From Vicinamibacterales bacterium (lineage in GTDB: Bacteria; Acidobacteriota; Vicinamibacteria; Vicinamibacterales; JAKQTR01): 64,000 bases of DNA. The notes under the pieces were generated by a model. That model did no database searches. It was not told the DNA's origin and saw only the letters and a program-made list of their open reading frames with translations. Numbering within the stretch: the first letter of the stretch is position 1; every line of letters begins with the position of its first letter. The DNA is taken from contig JALOKU010000027.1 of NCBI GenBank assembly GCA_025456345.1, forward strand, positions 1 to 64,000. The letters are read 5' to 3'. The translations under genes and the position numbers were made by a program. Positions 1 to 8,487 of the stretch are shown here, piece after piece.

Positions 1-412
1 GCAGCTTCTTCTGCCCGCCGGACAGGTGCTTCACCTTCTTCAGCGGGTTCACTCTGAACTCGTCGAGCAGCTTGTAGAAACACGCGCCGTCCCATCGAGC
101 GAAGTACGGCGCCGCGAAGCGGGCGAGCCACTTGACCGTCCTGTCCGGGTAGAACGCCGGCTCCTGCGGCACGTAGCCGATGCGGTTCTTGAGGTCCTGC
201 TCCGCGTCCGAGTAGGCCGAGCCGAACACCTGCACGCTGCCCTGGTGCGTCGGCGCCTGGCCGGCAAGGACCTTCAGCAGGGTGGACTTGCCGGCCGCGT
301 TCGGACCGAAGATCCCGGAGATCGAGCCGGCGCGGATCGCGAGGCTGACACCACGCAGGCTGAAGTCCTCATAGTGTTTCGTAAGGTCGGTCGCCTCGAG
401 CACGGTGTCCAT
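1..412 (-). CDS. ABC transporter ATP-binding protein (truncated by window edge)
   Basis: This is the nucleotide-binding subunit of an ABC transporter; only the first ~137 codons lie in the window. The visible protein starts MDTVLEATDLTKHYEDFSLR and contains Walker A (GPNAAGKST), a Q-loop (GYVPQEP) and the signature LSGGQKKL. Walker B and the H-loop lie beyond the left edge. The ATG at 412 follows the stop of the GntR regulator by one base, so the two genes form one operon and are probably translationally coupled. YtrA-type regulators usually sit next to an ABC exporter of unknown or antimicrobial substrate, which is the likely role here. The permease subunit is expected outside the window. 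The domain call is firm; the substrate is unknown. Confidence 0.93.
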   Translation of the reverse strand, partial: MDTVLEATDLTKHYEDFSLRGVSLAIRAGSISGIFGPNAAGKSTLLKVLAGQAPTHQGSVQVFGSAYSDAEQDLKNRIGYVPQEPAFYPDRTVKWLARFAAPYFARWDGACFYKLLDEFRVNPLKKVKHLSGGQKKL

Positions 413-413
413 G

Positions 414-785
414 TCAGTCCCCCTCGACCTGTCGCGTGAGCCGGACGATGTCGCCGGCCGTGATGCCGAACTTCGCGCTCGACCGGACAAGCCGGCGGAG
501 CTCCTCCTGCACCTCGGCGAGCTTCCGCTCCCGCAGGGCGTCGCGCTCCACAGGCGCGACGTACGAGCCCAGCCCGGCGCGCGTCAGAATGAAACCTCCC
601 GTTTCGAGGTCCTGGTAGGCCCGCTTGATCGTGATGGCGCTGACGTTGAGGGCTTCCGACAGCTCCCGGACCGAGGGCAGGCGGTCGTTCGGCTTCAGGT
701 CGCCAGTGGCGATGGCGTCCTTGATCTGGTCCGTGACCTGCTTGTACATCGGGTCCGGGTGAGCCGGTGAGAGCACCACGAACAC
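414..785 (-). CDS. GntR-family transcriptional regulator, YtrA subfamily
   Basis: This is a 123-residue DNA-binding repressor. Residues ~10-75 form the GntR winged helix, with the recognition region RLPSVRELSEALNVSAITIK followed by a short helical tail of ~45 residues. That length and the lack of a large effector domain are typical of the YtrA subfamily, which represses its own operon with a linked ABC transporter. The GTG start at 785 is chosen because a perfect AGGAGG (791-796) sits five bases upstream. The ABC ATPase gene starts one base after this stop. A strong promoter overlapped by an inverted repeat lies immediately upstream, consistent with autoregulation. Confidence 0.93.
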   Translation of the reverse strand: MFVVLSPAHPDPMYKQVTDQIKDAIATGDLKPNDRLPSVRELSEALNVSAITIKRAYQDLETGGFILTRAGLGSYVAPVERDALRERKLAEVQEELRRLVRSSAKFGITAGDIVRLTRQVEGD

Positions 786-806
786 GCTGGCCTCCTTGCC
801 TACCTA

Positions 807-843
807 GTATACTCAATATACACAGTAGCCCTCATTCTGTCAA
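807..843 (-). promoter_or_regulatory. Sigma-70 promoter with overlapping operator for the GntR-ABC operon
   Basis: On the minus strand a perfect -35 TTGACA (843-838) is followed after 17 bases by a near-consensus -10 TATATT (820-815). An inverted repeat with arms GTATA and TATAC and a 5-base centre (807-821) covers the -10 box, and the palindrome AGTATACT (806-813) abuts it. A repressor bound here would block RNA polymerase, as expected for autoregulation by the YtrA-type protein. The region is clearly AT-richer than its surroundings. Binding by this regulator is inference. Confidence 0.8.
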
Positions 844-1038
844 GGGCTCCACAACAGAAAAGGATCGAACGCCATCCGGACGACCGGACAATCCCTCCTG
901 GCCGGCGTTTGAGCCAGGCATCGCGGAGAGGATTCTCGCGGACGGTCAGAACATCCTTCGCGGATGCCCGTCCAATGTCTGTGTAGCCTTGGAGAGAGGC
1001 CGGCCCGGATGCGGAACGGCTCTCAGGAGGGGATGGCC

Positions 1039-1533
1039 ATGGGAAGCGCGACGACGCGGGTTGGCATCGCCATACTGCTGGTGGCAACGTTGTCACCGGC
1101 GAACGCCCAGCCCGGCCGGAAGTCGGAGCGGGCGGTGGTGGAGAAAACGGTCCGCGATTCGATCGGCTGGGCGCTGACCAAGGACCGGCCGCTGCTCGAG
1201 GGCATCATCGCGCACGACGCCGACCTCTTCATCTTCCATCCGGACTCGAAGTCGACGGTCGTTGGATGGGACGCCTTCGCCAGGAACTTCAGCACGTGGA
1301 TGGACCCCCGATTCAAGGCGACGAGCTTTGATGTGCGCGATCTTCGGGTCACCTTCTCCCGCTCCGGCGACGTGTCCTGGTTCTCGGCGGTGCTCGACGA
1401 CATGGGCGAGTGGGACCGCAAGCCTGTCGGGTGGAAGGACACACGGTGGACCGGCGTGCTCGAGAAGCGCGCCGGCAGGTGGGTGATCGTCCAGATGCAC
1501 TTTTCGTTCGCGTCCGATAGGGCCCCCGCCTGA
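1039..1533 (+). CDS. Exported SnoaL/NTF2-like protein
   Basis: This 164-residue protein has an N-terminal signal peptide (MGSATTRVGIAILLVATLSPANAQ) followed by one NTF2-like alpha+beta cone domain. The typical pattern is visible: an N-terminal helix with 'DSIGWALTKDR', the 'HDADLFIFHPDS...VVGWDAFARNF' region, and C-terminal beta strands ending 'GRWVIVQMHFSFASD'. Related proteins bind small hydrophobic ligands or act as isomerases or cyclases; no substrate can be assigned. The ATG at 1039 is preferred over ATG 1033 because AGGAGG (1025-1030) is eight bases upstream of it. The next gene starts 12 bases after the stop, with its own AAGGAGG. Confidence 0.82.
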   Translation: MGSATTRVGIAILLVATLSPANAQPGRKSERAVVEKTVRDSIGWALTKDRPLLEGIIAHDADLFIFHPDSKSTVVGWDAFARNFSTWMDPRFKATSFDVRDLRVTFSRSGDVSWFSAVLDDMGEWDRKPVGWKDTRWTGVLEKRAGRWVIVQMHFSFASDRAPA

Positions 1534-1545
1534 AGGAGGCGGTCT

Positions 1546-4380
1546 GTGACACGCGCGTTCGCCGGAGCCCTTGCGCTGAGTGCCGCACTCATTCCCTGGC
1601 AATCGACCGACCCAACGCCCCGCTTCCCGGACCGGGCCGGGCCTTACCTTGGCGAGACGCCGCCCGGACTGACGCCTGAGCTGTTCGCGCCGGGCCTGGT
1701 CAGCACGGGCGGGTTCGAGCGGGACGTGGCGATCACGCCGGACGGCAGCGAGATCTTCTTCGGACTTGCCGGCCCTTCCTACCAGTACACCACTGTTGTC
1801 TCCACGCGCCTGGTCGACGGGCGCTGGACGGAGCCTGAAGTCGTGCCAGGCCTCGACGACCCCCGATACCTTCACCTCGAGCCGGCGCTGTCTGCGGACG
1901 GCCATACGATGTACGTCCTGTCCACGCGGCCCGACCCGGCCGCGGGCGGCACGGCGGGCAACCAGGACATCTGGTTCCTCGCCCGTGCGCCCGGTGGCTG
2001 GAGCGCTCCCCGCAACCTCGGGCCGCCGGTGAACTCCGCGCTGCCCGAGTACTTCCCGTCGCTGACCCGCGACGGCGCCATCTACTTCACGCGGGAAGAG
2101 GCGGGCAGCCGCGTGAGCGCCATCTGGCGGGCGCGACGGTCGGGAAACGGGTATGGCGCGCCGGAGAAGTTGCCCTCGCAGGTCAACTCGGGCCGATCGC
2201 AGTTCAATGCGTTCGTGGCGCCGGACGAGAGCTACCTGATCGTGCCGACCGACGGCCGGCCCGATTCGCTCGGCGGCTGCGACTACTACGTCGTGTTCCG
2301 GACACCCGACGATCGCTGGAGCGAGCCGATCAACCTCGGTCCGGCGGTCAACACGAAGGGGTCGCAGGAGTTCTCGCCCTACGTCAGCCCCGACAAGAAG
2401 TACTTCTTCTTCATGTCATCGAGGCCGGCGGCTCCCGAGCGGCTGACGTTCCGGCTGTTCCGCGACCTGCACGATCGGCCCGGCAACGGCAACGCGGACA
2501 TCTACTGGGTCGACGCGGGCCTCGTCACCTCGCTGCGCGCGAAGGCGGTCTTCGGGCAGGGCGGCACGATTCACGGCGCCGCCCGGGCGGGCGATCTCGC
2601 AACGGTCCGCGCCCTCATCGAGAAGGACGTGAAACTGGCGCTCGCCCGCGACGAAGCCGGCCGGACCCCGCTGCACCTCGCCGCCGGCAGCGGGCGCGCG
2701 GATGTTGCCGCCTACCTGGTCGCGCGCGGCGCCGACGTCAACGCCGCCGACAACAACGCCTGGACGCCGCTCCATGCCGCCGCTGCGGCCGACCGGGACG
2801 AGGTGGTCGGCCTGCTGATCGAGCAGAAGGCCGCTCTGGATGCCCGTACTTCGGAGGGCGAGACACCTCTCGCGGCGGCGGCGGGACGCGGCGCAGCCCG
2901 CGCCGTCGCGCGCCTGCTCGACGCGGGAGCCGCCACCGAAGCGGCGAATGGCTACGGCCGCACGCCGCTGCTGCTGGTCGCGAGAGAATCCGGCAAGGCG
3001 GACATCGCCCGCCAACTGCTGGGCCGGAAGGCCAACGTCGACGCGAAGGACAAGTCCGGCGACACGCCCCTCACACTGGCGGCGTGGCGGGGATTCCGCG
3101 ACCTCGTCGATCTTCTCCTCCAGAGTGGCGCGACCGTGCCGGCCAGCGGTGCGGCTGCGGATCGCCTGCTGCAGTCCGCGGCGGAGAAGGGCCTCGACCG
3201 GCTCTTCACGACGATGGCGGGCAACGGCGTCGATCTGTCGACTCGGACCGAGCGTGGCGGCACGCTCCTGCACGATGCCGCAGCCGGCGGGTCGGTGGGC
3301 ATCGTCAATGAACTGCTCGCGCGGAAGTTCGAGGTGAACCACGCCGATCGTGACGGATGGACGCCGCTCCACAACGCCGCCTTCATGGGGCGCCTCGACG
3401 TCGCGAAAGCACTCGCTGCCGGCGGGTCCGATCTGAACGCACGGAACGTCCTCGGTCAGACTCCCTGGAACCTGGCCCGCGAGCACGGCCTCCTGGACAT
3501 CGCCGACTGGCTGGCGGCGAACGGGGCGAGCCAGGATGCGCCGACGTTCCCGGCGCTCACCGGGGACTACCTGGGCCAGGCTCCTCCCGGGCGGACTCCC
3601 AGGGAGTTCGCGCCCGGCATCGTCGGGGGTCATTTCAGCGTGCACAGCAGTCCCGCGTTCTCGCCTGACGGCAGCGAACTGTACTGGAGCGAGTCGATCC
3701 CTCCTCGAGGCGCCGGATACGGCAGCGGCCGGACGATGATGAGCCGGCGCGCGGGCGATCGATGGACGTATCCCGAACGCGCCATGGTGGGGAAGCTGCC
3801 GCTCGAGGACGTTCCGGTCATCACGACTGACGGCAAACGCATCTACGACATGGCCAAACGTCAGGTCCCAGGGCAGGCCGAGGGCGGCAAGGAGAACATC
3901 TGGGTCGCCGACCGGGCCGGTGACGGGTGGGGCGATCCTCGACCGCTCGACCCCGCGGTCAACGCGCTGCCGCACCACTGGCAGTTCTCGGTGGGGCCGG
4001 ACGGTGCGATGTACTTCAGTTCACGGTGGAAGGGGGCAAGCGGACTGTTCGTGTCGCGCCCCACCGGGGGACGCTATGCGGAACCTGTCGCGCTCGAAGC
4101 GCCCGTGCGGGCGTCGGGCAGCGAGGCGATGCCTTTCGTGGCTGCCGATGGGAGCTACCTCCTGTTCCAGCGCAACTACGACATTCACGTCAGTTTCCGT
4201 GGCGCCAGCGGCGGGTGGCTCGAACCTGCGCGACTGCCGCAACCGGTCAACACGCCGGACACGGAAGTGTGCCCCGTCGTCTCGCCCGGCGGCCGGTACC
4301 TGTTCTTCCTGCGGTCCGGCCGCACCTACTGGGTTGATGCCGCAATCATCGAGGATCTCCGGCCGGGCTCGAAGCGGTGA
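1546..4380 (+). CDS. Large exported PD40 - ankyrin - PD40 protein
   Basis: The protein has 944 residues with a short hydrophobic N-terminus. Residues ~34-330 form TolB/PD40-type beta-propeller blades (FSPYVSPDKKYFFFMSSRP and similar). Residues ~340-665 form roughly nine ankyrin repeats (GRTPLHLAAGSGRADVAAYL, WTPLHAAAA, WTPLHNAAF). Residues ~674-940 form a second propeller segment. Both propeller segments open with the same motif, YLG(E/Q)(T/A)PPG.TP..FAPG, so the ankyrin block appears to be inserted in, or flanked by, a duplicated domain. GTG 1546 is chosen because AAGGAGG (1533-1539) precedes it by six bases. The role is unknown; both domains mediate protein or ligand binding outside the cytoplasm. 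It is followed directly by another ankyrin protein, with which it probably forms an operon. Confidence 0.85.
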   Translation: MTRAFAGALALSAALIPWQSTDPTPRFPDRAGPYLGETPPGLTPELFAPGLVSTGGFERDVAITPDGSEIFFGLAGPSYQYTTVVSTRLVDGRWTEPEVVPGLDDPRYLHLEPALSADGHTMYVLSTRPDPAAGGTAGNQDIWFLARAPGGWSAPRNLGPPVNSALPEYFPSLTRDGAIYFTREEAGSRVSAIWRARRSGNGYGAPEKLPSQVNSGRSQFNAFVAPDESYLIVPTDGRPDSLGGCDYYVVFRTPDDRWSEPINLGPAVNTKGSQEFSPYVSPDKKYFFFMSSRPAAPERLTFRLFRDLHDRPGNGNADIYWVDAGLVTSLRAKAVFGQGGTIHGAARAGDLATVRALIEKDVKLALARDEAGRTPLHLAAGSGRADVAAYLVARGADVNAADNNAWTPLHAAAAADRDEVVGLLIEQKAALDARTSEGETPLAAAAGRGAARAVARLLDAGAATEAANGYGRTPLLLVARESGKADIARQLLGRKANVDAKDKSGDTPLTLAAWRGFRDLVDLLLQSGATVPASGAAADRLLQSAAEKGLDRLFTTMAGNGVDLSTRTERGGTLLHDAAAGGSVGIVNELLARKFEVNHADRDGWTPLHNAAFMGRLDVAKALAAGGSDLNARNVLGQTPWNLAREHGLLDIADWLAANGASQDAPTFPALTGDYLGQAPPGRTPREFAPGIVGGHFSVHSSPAFSPDGSELYWSESIPPRGAGYGSGRTMMSRRAGDRWTYPERAMVGKLPLEDVPVITTDGKRIYDMAKRQVPGQAEGGKENIWVADRAGDGWGDPRPLDPAVNALPHHWQFSVGPDGAMYFSSRWKGASGLFVSRPTGGRYAEPVALEAPVRASGSEAMPFVAADGSYLLFQRNYDIHVSFRGASGGWLEPARLPQPVNTPDTEVCPVVSPGGRYLFFLRSGRTYWVDAAIIEDLRPGSKR

Positions 4381-4409
4381 GTCCGGCGGCAACACGTGCG
4401 AGGACGGCC

Positions 4410-6164
4410 ATGAACAGCATCGCCAGGCTGACGCTTGCGGCGGCAATCCTGCTCTGGAGTCCGGCTGACAGCCGCGCGCAGACGCCGAACACGATCACTC
4501 CGGATCTTGCACGGCTGACCGACGGAAGGAGCGGGCAGGTCTTCAACCGCGCGCTCGCGGCGGCCGCCGAGAGCGGGCGCACCGTGGCCCGTCTGGACGC
4601 GCGAGCCGGCGACGGGGGAGTGCTGCTGGAAGGGATCCAACTCAGCGAGGGCGTCATCGAGGTCGACCTGAAGGGCAAGGACGTCGCCCAGCAGAGCTTC
4701 CTCGGCATCGCCTTCCACGTCGTCGACTGGACGATGCTCGACGCGGTGTACTTCAGGCCGTTCAACTTCAGGGGCGCCAGCGCCGAGCAGCGATCGCATG
4801 CCGTCCAGTACGTCTCGCATCCCGCCAACACGTGGCAGCGTCTGCGGACGGAGCGGCCGGGCCAGTTCGAGCAAGCGATCGACCCTCCGCCGGATCCGAA
4901 CGGCTGGCTTCACGCGCGCATCGTCCTCGCAGGCGGCCGGGTCGAGGTGTTCGTGAACGGCGGGGCGAAGCCGAGCCTCTCGGTCGAGGATCTCGGATCG
5001 GCGAAGAGCGGCGGCGTGGCGCTGTGGGCCGGCAACGGCTCGGACGGCGCGTTCGCCAATCTGAGGATCACGCCCACGGCGCCGGCTGGGCCGCCGCCGG
5101 CCAGCTCGCAGAACATCTTCCAGGCGTCGTCGACCGGGAATCTCGCGCGGCTGCGGACGCTTGTCGAGGCGGATCCGAAACTGGTCGGCGCGCGCAACCC
5201 GAACGGCTTCACGGCCCTCCATGCCGCCGCGCTCTATGGCCAGCGCGCGACGGCCGACTACCTGCTGGGCAGGGGCGCCGATCCGAATGTGGTGGCGAAG
5301 CACTCGGGCACGCCGCTAGATGTGGCGTACGAGGCCGGCCAGACCGAGTTCGTCGCCTGGCTGGAGCCGCAGGGCGCGCGGTTCACGCCGCTCCGGTTCG
5401 ACGTCGTGCAGGTGGCGCCGGCGATCCGCCGCGTCGCGTTTCCCTGGGGCATGATGAACAACGTCGTCGTCTTCTCGGGCACCGGCGGCGCCGTGGTGAT
5501 CGACACGGGGTTCTCGACGCGCGCGATTCCCGAACTGAAGCGGCTCATCGCCGGATGGTCGGCGCCCGGCATCACGTACGTCGTCAACACGCACGCGCAC
5601 GGCGATCACGTGGCCGGCAACGCCATGGCGCCGTCGCCGCAGGCCGTGATCACGGCTGCGTCGCTCTCTGCCGGCCATCCGGGCCTCCCGGTCACCAGGG
5701 AGGCCGAACCTCTGAAGGGAAGGTCAGGACGCACGCTGCCCGCGCCATACGCGTGGCGCGTCGGAGGCTCGGACATCAAGCTCATTCCCAGGCCGGGCCT
5801 GCACTCGGACGCGGACCTGATCGTCTACTTCCCGGCGGAGCGGGTGGTGGACATGGGCGACCTTCTGCTGTCCGAGAGCGTCCCCGCCGTAGAGGACATC
5901 GCCGGCTACCTCACGTTCCTCGACGACGCGCTGGACGTGTTCCCCGAGGACGCCACGTACATCAGCGGCCACGGGCGCGACCTCGACGCGGCGGGCGTGC
6001 GCGCCTATCGCGACACGCTGAAGGCGATGGGCGAGATCATCCGGACGAACGTTGCGGCGGGCAAGACCGCTGAGCAGATGGTGAAGGACGACGTGTTGAG
6101 GGCGTACAAGGCAAAGTACTCGCTGCTGGAGTTCCTGGCTCCCGACGCCCTGACGCTGAAGTAG
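4410..6164 (+). CDS. Exported ankyrin / metallo-beta-lactamase-fold hydrolase
   Basis: The protein has 584 residues and a clear signal peptide ending near SRAQ. Residues ~30-230 look like a concanavalin/LamG-type beta-sandwich (DUF1080-like). Residues ~237-320 form about two ankyrin repeats. Residues ~335-520 form a metallo-beta-lactamase fold with the zinc motif NTHAHGDHVAGN, a later His and Asp (GLHSDADLIVYFP, MGDLL) and the C-terminal SGHG. These are the usual metal ligands, so it should be an active hydrolase; the substrate is unknown. ATG 4410 is preferred because the signal peptide follows immediately. A GTG at 4377 overlapping the upstream stop (GTGA) is an alternative start that would add 11 residues. 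Confidence 0.85.
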   Translation: MNSIARLTLAAAILLWSPADSRAQTPNTITPDLARLTDGRSGQVFNRALAAAAESGRTVARLDARAGDGGVLLEGIQLSEGVIEVDLKGKDVAQQSFLGIAFHVVDWTMLDAVYFRPFNFRGASAEQRSHAVQYVSHPANTWQRLRTERPGQFEQAIDPPPDPNGWLHARIVLAGGRVEVFVNGGAKPSLSVEDLGSAKSGGVALWAGNGSDGAFANLRITPTAPAGPPPASSQNIFQASSTGNLARLRTLVEADPKLVGARNPNGFTALHAAALYGQRATADYLLGRGADPNVVAKHSGTPLDVAYEAGQTEFVAWLEPQGARFTPLRFDVVQVAPAIRRVAFPWGMMNNVVVFSGTGGAVVIDTGFSTRAIPELKRLIAGWSAPGITYVVNTHAHGDHVAGNAMAPSPQAVITAASLSAGHPGLPVTREAEPLKGRSGRTLPAPYAWRVGGSDIKLIPRPGLHSDADLIVYFPAERVVDMGDLLLSESVPAVEDIAGYLTFLDDALDVFPEDATYISGHGRDLDAAGVRAYRDTLKAMGEIIRTNVAAGKTAEQMVKDDVLRAYKAKYSLLEFLAPDALTLK

Positions 6165-6218
6165 AACCGGGCCGCAGCTCGGACCGGGTCGCGGCGCGTG
6201 CGCCGGCGCTCGGCCGCC

Positions 6219-6572
6219 TCAATGTCGCGGCGAGACGCGGGCGCGCCTGGCGACGAAGGCGCCGACCAACGCGGCCGCGATGACGCCGGCACTCTCACCC
6301 GACAGGCGAATCAGGTTCACCCGCGCGCGGAACTGAGGCCGCCGTTCCGGTGACGGCGGGCACGACAGTGCCGGGATGGCGGCCGCCGGCTGCCGCGCTC
6401 CAATGGCTGAGCAGACATCTTCCGGCCCGGGCGGCGCCCATCGGGGGTAGTGTCCGAGCGGCGCATGGAGCCGGCCGCCCGAGTCCGCGACGAAGCCGAA
6501 GTACGGTGGCGCCGCCGCCTGGCCAATGGCCACGAGCCCGGCAACGATGAACACGACATGCCGGCTGTTCAT
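6219..6572 (-). CDS. Small membrane-associated protein, unknown function
   Basis: The protein has 117 residues. It has a hydrophobic N-terminal segment (MNSRHVVFIVAGLVAIGQAA), a Pro-rich middle, and a second hydrophobic stretch near the C-terminus (GVIAAALVGAFVARRARV) ending in a positively charged tail. This suggests one or two membrane spans with an external loop. GAGGATGAG lies a few bases before ATG 6572. It is 70 bases downstream of another small membrane protein on the same strand, so the two may be co-transcribed. I recognise no family. Confidence 0.6.
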   Translation of the reverse strand: MNSRHVVFIVAGLVAIGQAAAPPYFGFVADSGGRLHAPLGHYPRWAPPGPEDVCSAIGARQPAAAIPALSCPPSPERRPQFRARVNLIRLSGESAGVIAAALVGAFVARRARVSPRH

Positions 6573-6642
6573 GTCTCATCCTCATCGCCACGCCAACCGA
6601 CGGCACGCCCGGCCATGCGGGGTGCGCGGCCGGCGCGCTGGA

Positions 6643-7002
6643 TCAACGCGCCAGGAGCGCCATCACCCAAGGGGCGAAGTTGGTTGCGTAGTGAGCGCCC
6701 ACGGCGTGCTCCCAATCACGCCGGACGAACACGACGGCCGCGGCGGCCGCCGCAATCCGGCCAGCGCGTCCGTCCGCCGCGGGACCGAGCGGCGAAGCAG
6801 GCAGACTCGCCATCGACGGTCCGCTGCGGGCGAGGTACCACAACAGCGCGGCAACGCAGGCCGCGTGGATCGCGGCGCGAACGGCCCCGAACCGGTCCGT
6901 GCCGCCGCCGGACACCAGGATCACGGCCAGCGAGACCGCCGCCGCCAGCCACGCCAGGATCAGGACCACGCATCCGGAAGCGACCCGGCGGTCGACGATC
7001 AC
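6643..7002 (-). CDS. Small integral membrane protein, unknown function
   Basis: The protein has 119 residues and about three hydrophobic spans (VVLILAWLAAAVSLAVILV, AAIHAACVAALLWYLA, and a C-terminal span near NFAPWVMALLA). The reading frame stays open much further upstream, but GTG 7002 is the sensible start: GGGAGG lies four bases before it and the hydrophobic sequence begins directly after. The family is not recognised. The neighbour downstream on the same strand is also a small membrane protein. Confidence 0.6.
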   Translation of the reverse strand: MIVDRRVASGCVVLILAWLAAAVSLAVILVSGGGTDRFGAVRAAIHAACVAALLWYLARSGPSMASLPASPLGPAADGRAGRIAAAAAAVVFVRRDWEHAVGAHYATNFAPWVMALLAR

Positions 7003-7154
7003 GGTGCCTCCCGTCGGGGGCGGGCAGTACTGTGATGGACGGAAGCGGGCGAAGCGAAGTTCGGCCTGTCGCCGTATCCCGACTGACGGAACCGCGTCGG
7101 CAGGGAATGGTGCCAGGCACCATCGGCCGGGACACGTGCCGGGAAGCGTTCCTG

Positions 7155-7940
7155 TCAGGGGCGGCGGCGGGGCGGGAGGGGGAAGAAGGCGCTCGTCGAC
7201 TCGATGTACTCGCGGTAGCCCGGCTTCGAATCCCGCATGGCGGACTCCAGCATGCTCACGCCGCTGACGCGGACGAGCAGGAACGTCATCAGCGCCGGGC
7301 TGAAGATCGTCCACCAGGCGCCGGATGCCGCCGCGAGGAGATAGTGGCCCCACCAGACGGCGGCGTCGCCGAAGTAGTTCGGGTGGCGGGTGTAGCGCCA
7401 GACGCCGCCGGTGAACAGCCTGCCCTTGTTGGACGGGTCGGCTTTGAAGCGGGCGAGTTGCCAGTCGCCGGCGGCCTCGAAGAAGAAGCCGACCAGCCAG
7501 ACGGCCGCGCCGAGCGCGTCGACCCAGTTGAGCGGCCGCTGTGACGCACGGCCGACCACCGCCACGACCGGCGCCGCAACGAGCCACATGATGACGCCCT
7601 GCAGCAGGAACACCTTGACGTAGCTGCGCCACCACCAGGCGGCTCCGGCTTCTTCGCGCCACTTCCGGTACCGGTAGTCCTCGCCCTTGCCCTTGTTGCG
7701 CCAGAAGATGTAGTGCGAGAGCCGGAGGCCCCACACGAGGACCAGCACTCCCAGCAGCCACGCGCGGGGAGCGAAGGCGGACGGCGCGGCTGCGGCCACG
7801 CTCAGGGCGATCGCGACGAACCCGACGCCCCAGAAGGCGTCGACAATGGAGCTGTCGCGCAGCAGGAGGCTCACGAGCCAGAGCACGGTGACAAAGACGG
7901 CCACCGTCAGGCCCGCGACGAGCCACGGGTCGAGGATCAC
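7155..7940 (-). CDS. DUF1295 integral membrane protein (steroid 5-alpha-reductase-like)
   Basis: This 261-residue polytopic membrane protein belongs to the DUF1295/ICMT-like superfamily. It carries several N-terminal spans, then the family's conserved cytosolic region: GLRLSHYIFWRNKGKGEDYRY, followed by the C-terminal motif GVWRYTRHPNYFGDAAVWWGHYL. The RHPNYFG-type motif binds NAD(P)H or S-adenosylmethionine in related reductases and methyltransferases. Members are thought to reduce or methylate lipids or isoprenoids; the substrate is unknown. GTG 7940 is preferred because the first span follows at once; ATG 7979 in the same frame lacks a ribosome binding site. It is transcribed divergently from the FKBP gene. 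Confidence 0.88.
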   Translation of the reverse strand: MILDPWLVAGLTVAVFVTVLWLVSLLLRDSSIVDAFWGVGFVAIALSVAAAAPSAFAPRAWLLGVLVLVWGLRLSHYIFWRNKGKGEDYRYRKWREEAGAAWWWRSYVKVFLLQGVIMWLVAAPVVAVVGRASQRPLNWVDALGAAVWLVGFFFEAAGDWQLARFKADPSNKGRLFTGGVWRYTRHPNYFGDAAVWWGHYLLAAASGAWWTIFSPALMTFLLVRVSGVSMLESAMRDSKPGYREYIESTSAFFPLPPRRRP

Positions 7941-8022
7941 GCCCCCATTATGCGCCGAGCCCCGGCGGATCCGTGCCATAATCAGGGCTGGTTCGGATGC
8001 GGTTTTCCTGGGAGAGGACGTG

Positions 8023-8466
8023 ATGGTTCGGCGTACGCTGGTTCCGGTTCTGGGTTTGCTGGCCCTCGTGTTGCTGCCGTTCGCCACGGCGGGATGCGGG
8101 AGCACGCCGTCGTCGCCGTCGGACTACGCCCCCTACAGCCAGATCGATCTGGTGTTCGGGGAAGGCGTCACCGCGGAGACCGGTAAGGTGCTGACGGTGA
8201 ACTACACCGGCTGGTTCTACGATTCGACGGCGGCCGACAGGAAGGGCGTGATGCTCACCACCTCGGCCATTTCCGGCCCGGTGATCTTCACCGCCGGCGC
8301 GAGCAGCGTCATCGAGGGGTGGGAGAAGGGCGTGCTGGGCATGAGGGAGGGCGGAAGCCGTCGCCTGGTGATCCCGCCGTCGCTGGCGTACGGGCCGAAC
8401 CGCTTCAACGCCATCCCGCCGAACGCCACGCTCGTGTTCGATCTCGAGTTAGTGAAGGTCGAATAG
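8023..8466 (+). CDS. FKBP-type peptidyl-prolyl cis-trans isomerase lipoprotein
   Basis: This 147-residue periplasmic folding catalyst is attached to a membrane by lipid. A lipoprotein signal peptide ends at the lipobox TAGC (Cys ~24-25). The single FKBP domain shows the canonical elements VLTVNYTGWFYDS, PVIFTAGASSVIEGWEKGVLGMREGGSRRLVIPPSLAYG and ATLVFDLELVKVE. The active-site aromatic and hydrophobic residues (Y, F, VIEGW, Y in LAYG) are retained, so isomerase activity is expected. A GGGAGAGGA lies just before the ATG. The gene is divergent from DUF1295 and convergent with the following beta-barrel gene. Confidence 0.93.
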   Translation: MVRRTLVPVLGLLALVLLPFATAGCGSTPSSPSDYAPYSQIDLVFGEGVTAETGKVLTVNYTGWFYDSTAADRKGVMLTTSAISGPVIFTAGASSVIEGWEKGVLGMREGGSRRLVIPPSLAYGPNRFNAIPPNATLVFDLELVKVE

Positions 8467-8487
8467 CGGGCCCGCCGAAAAGGCGCC

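Noticed and set aside
2416-3978. Minus-strand open frame (~520 codons) opposite the PD40-ankyrin gene
   Set aside because: No domain, no ribosome binding site, and composition typical of an antisense shadow.
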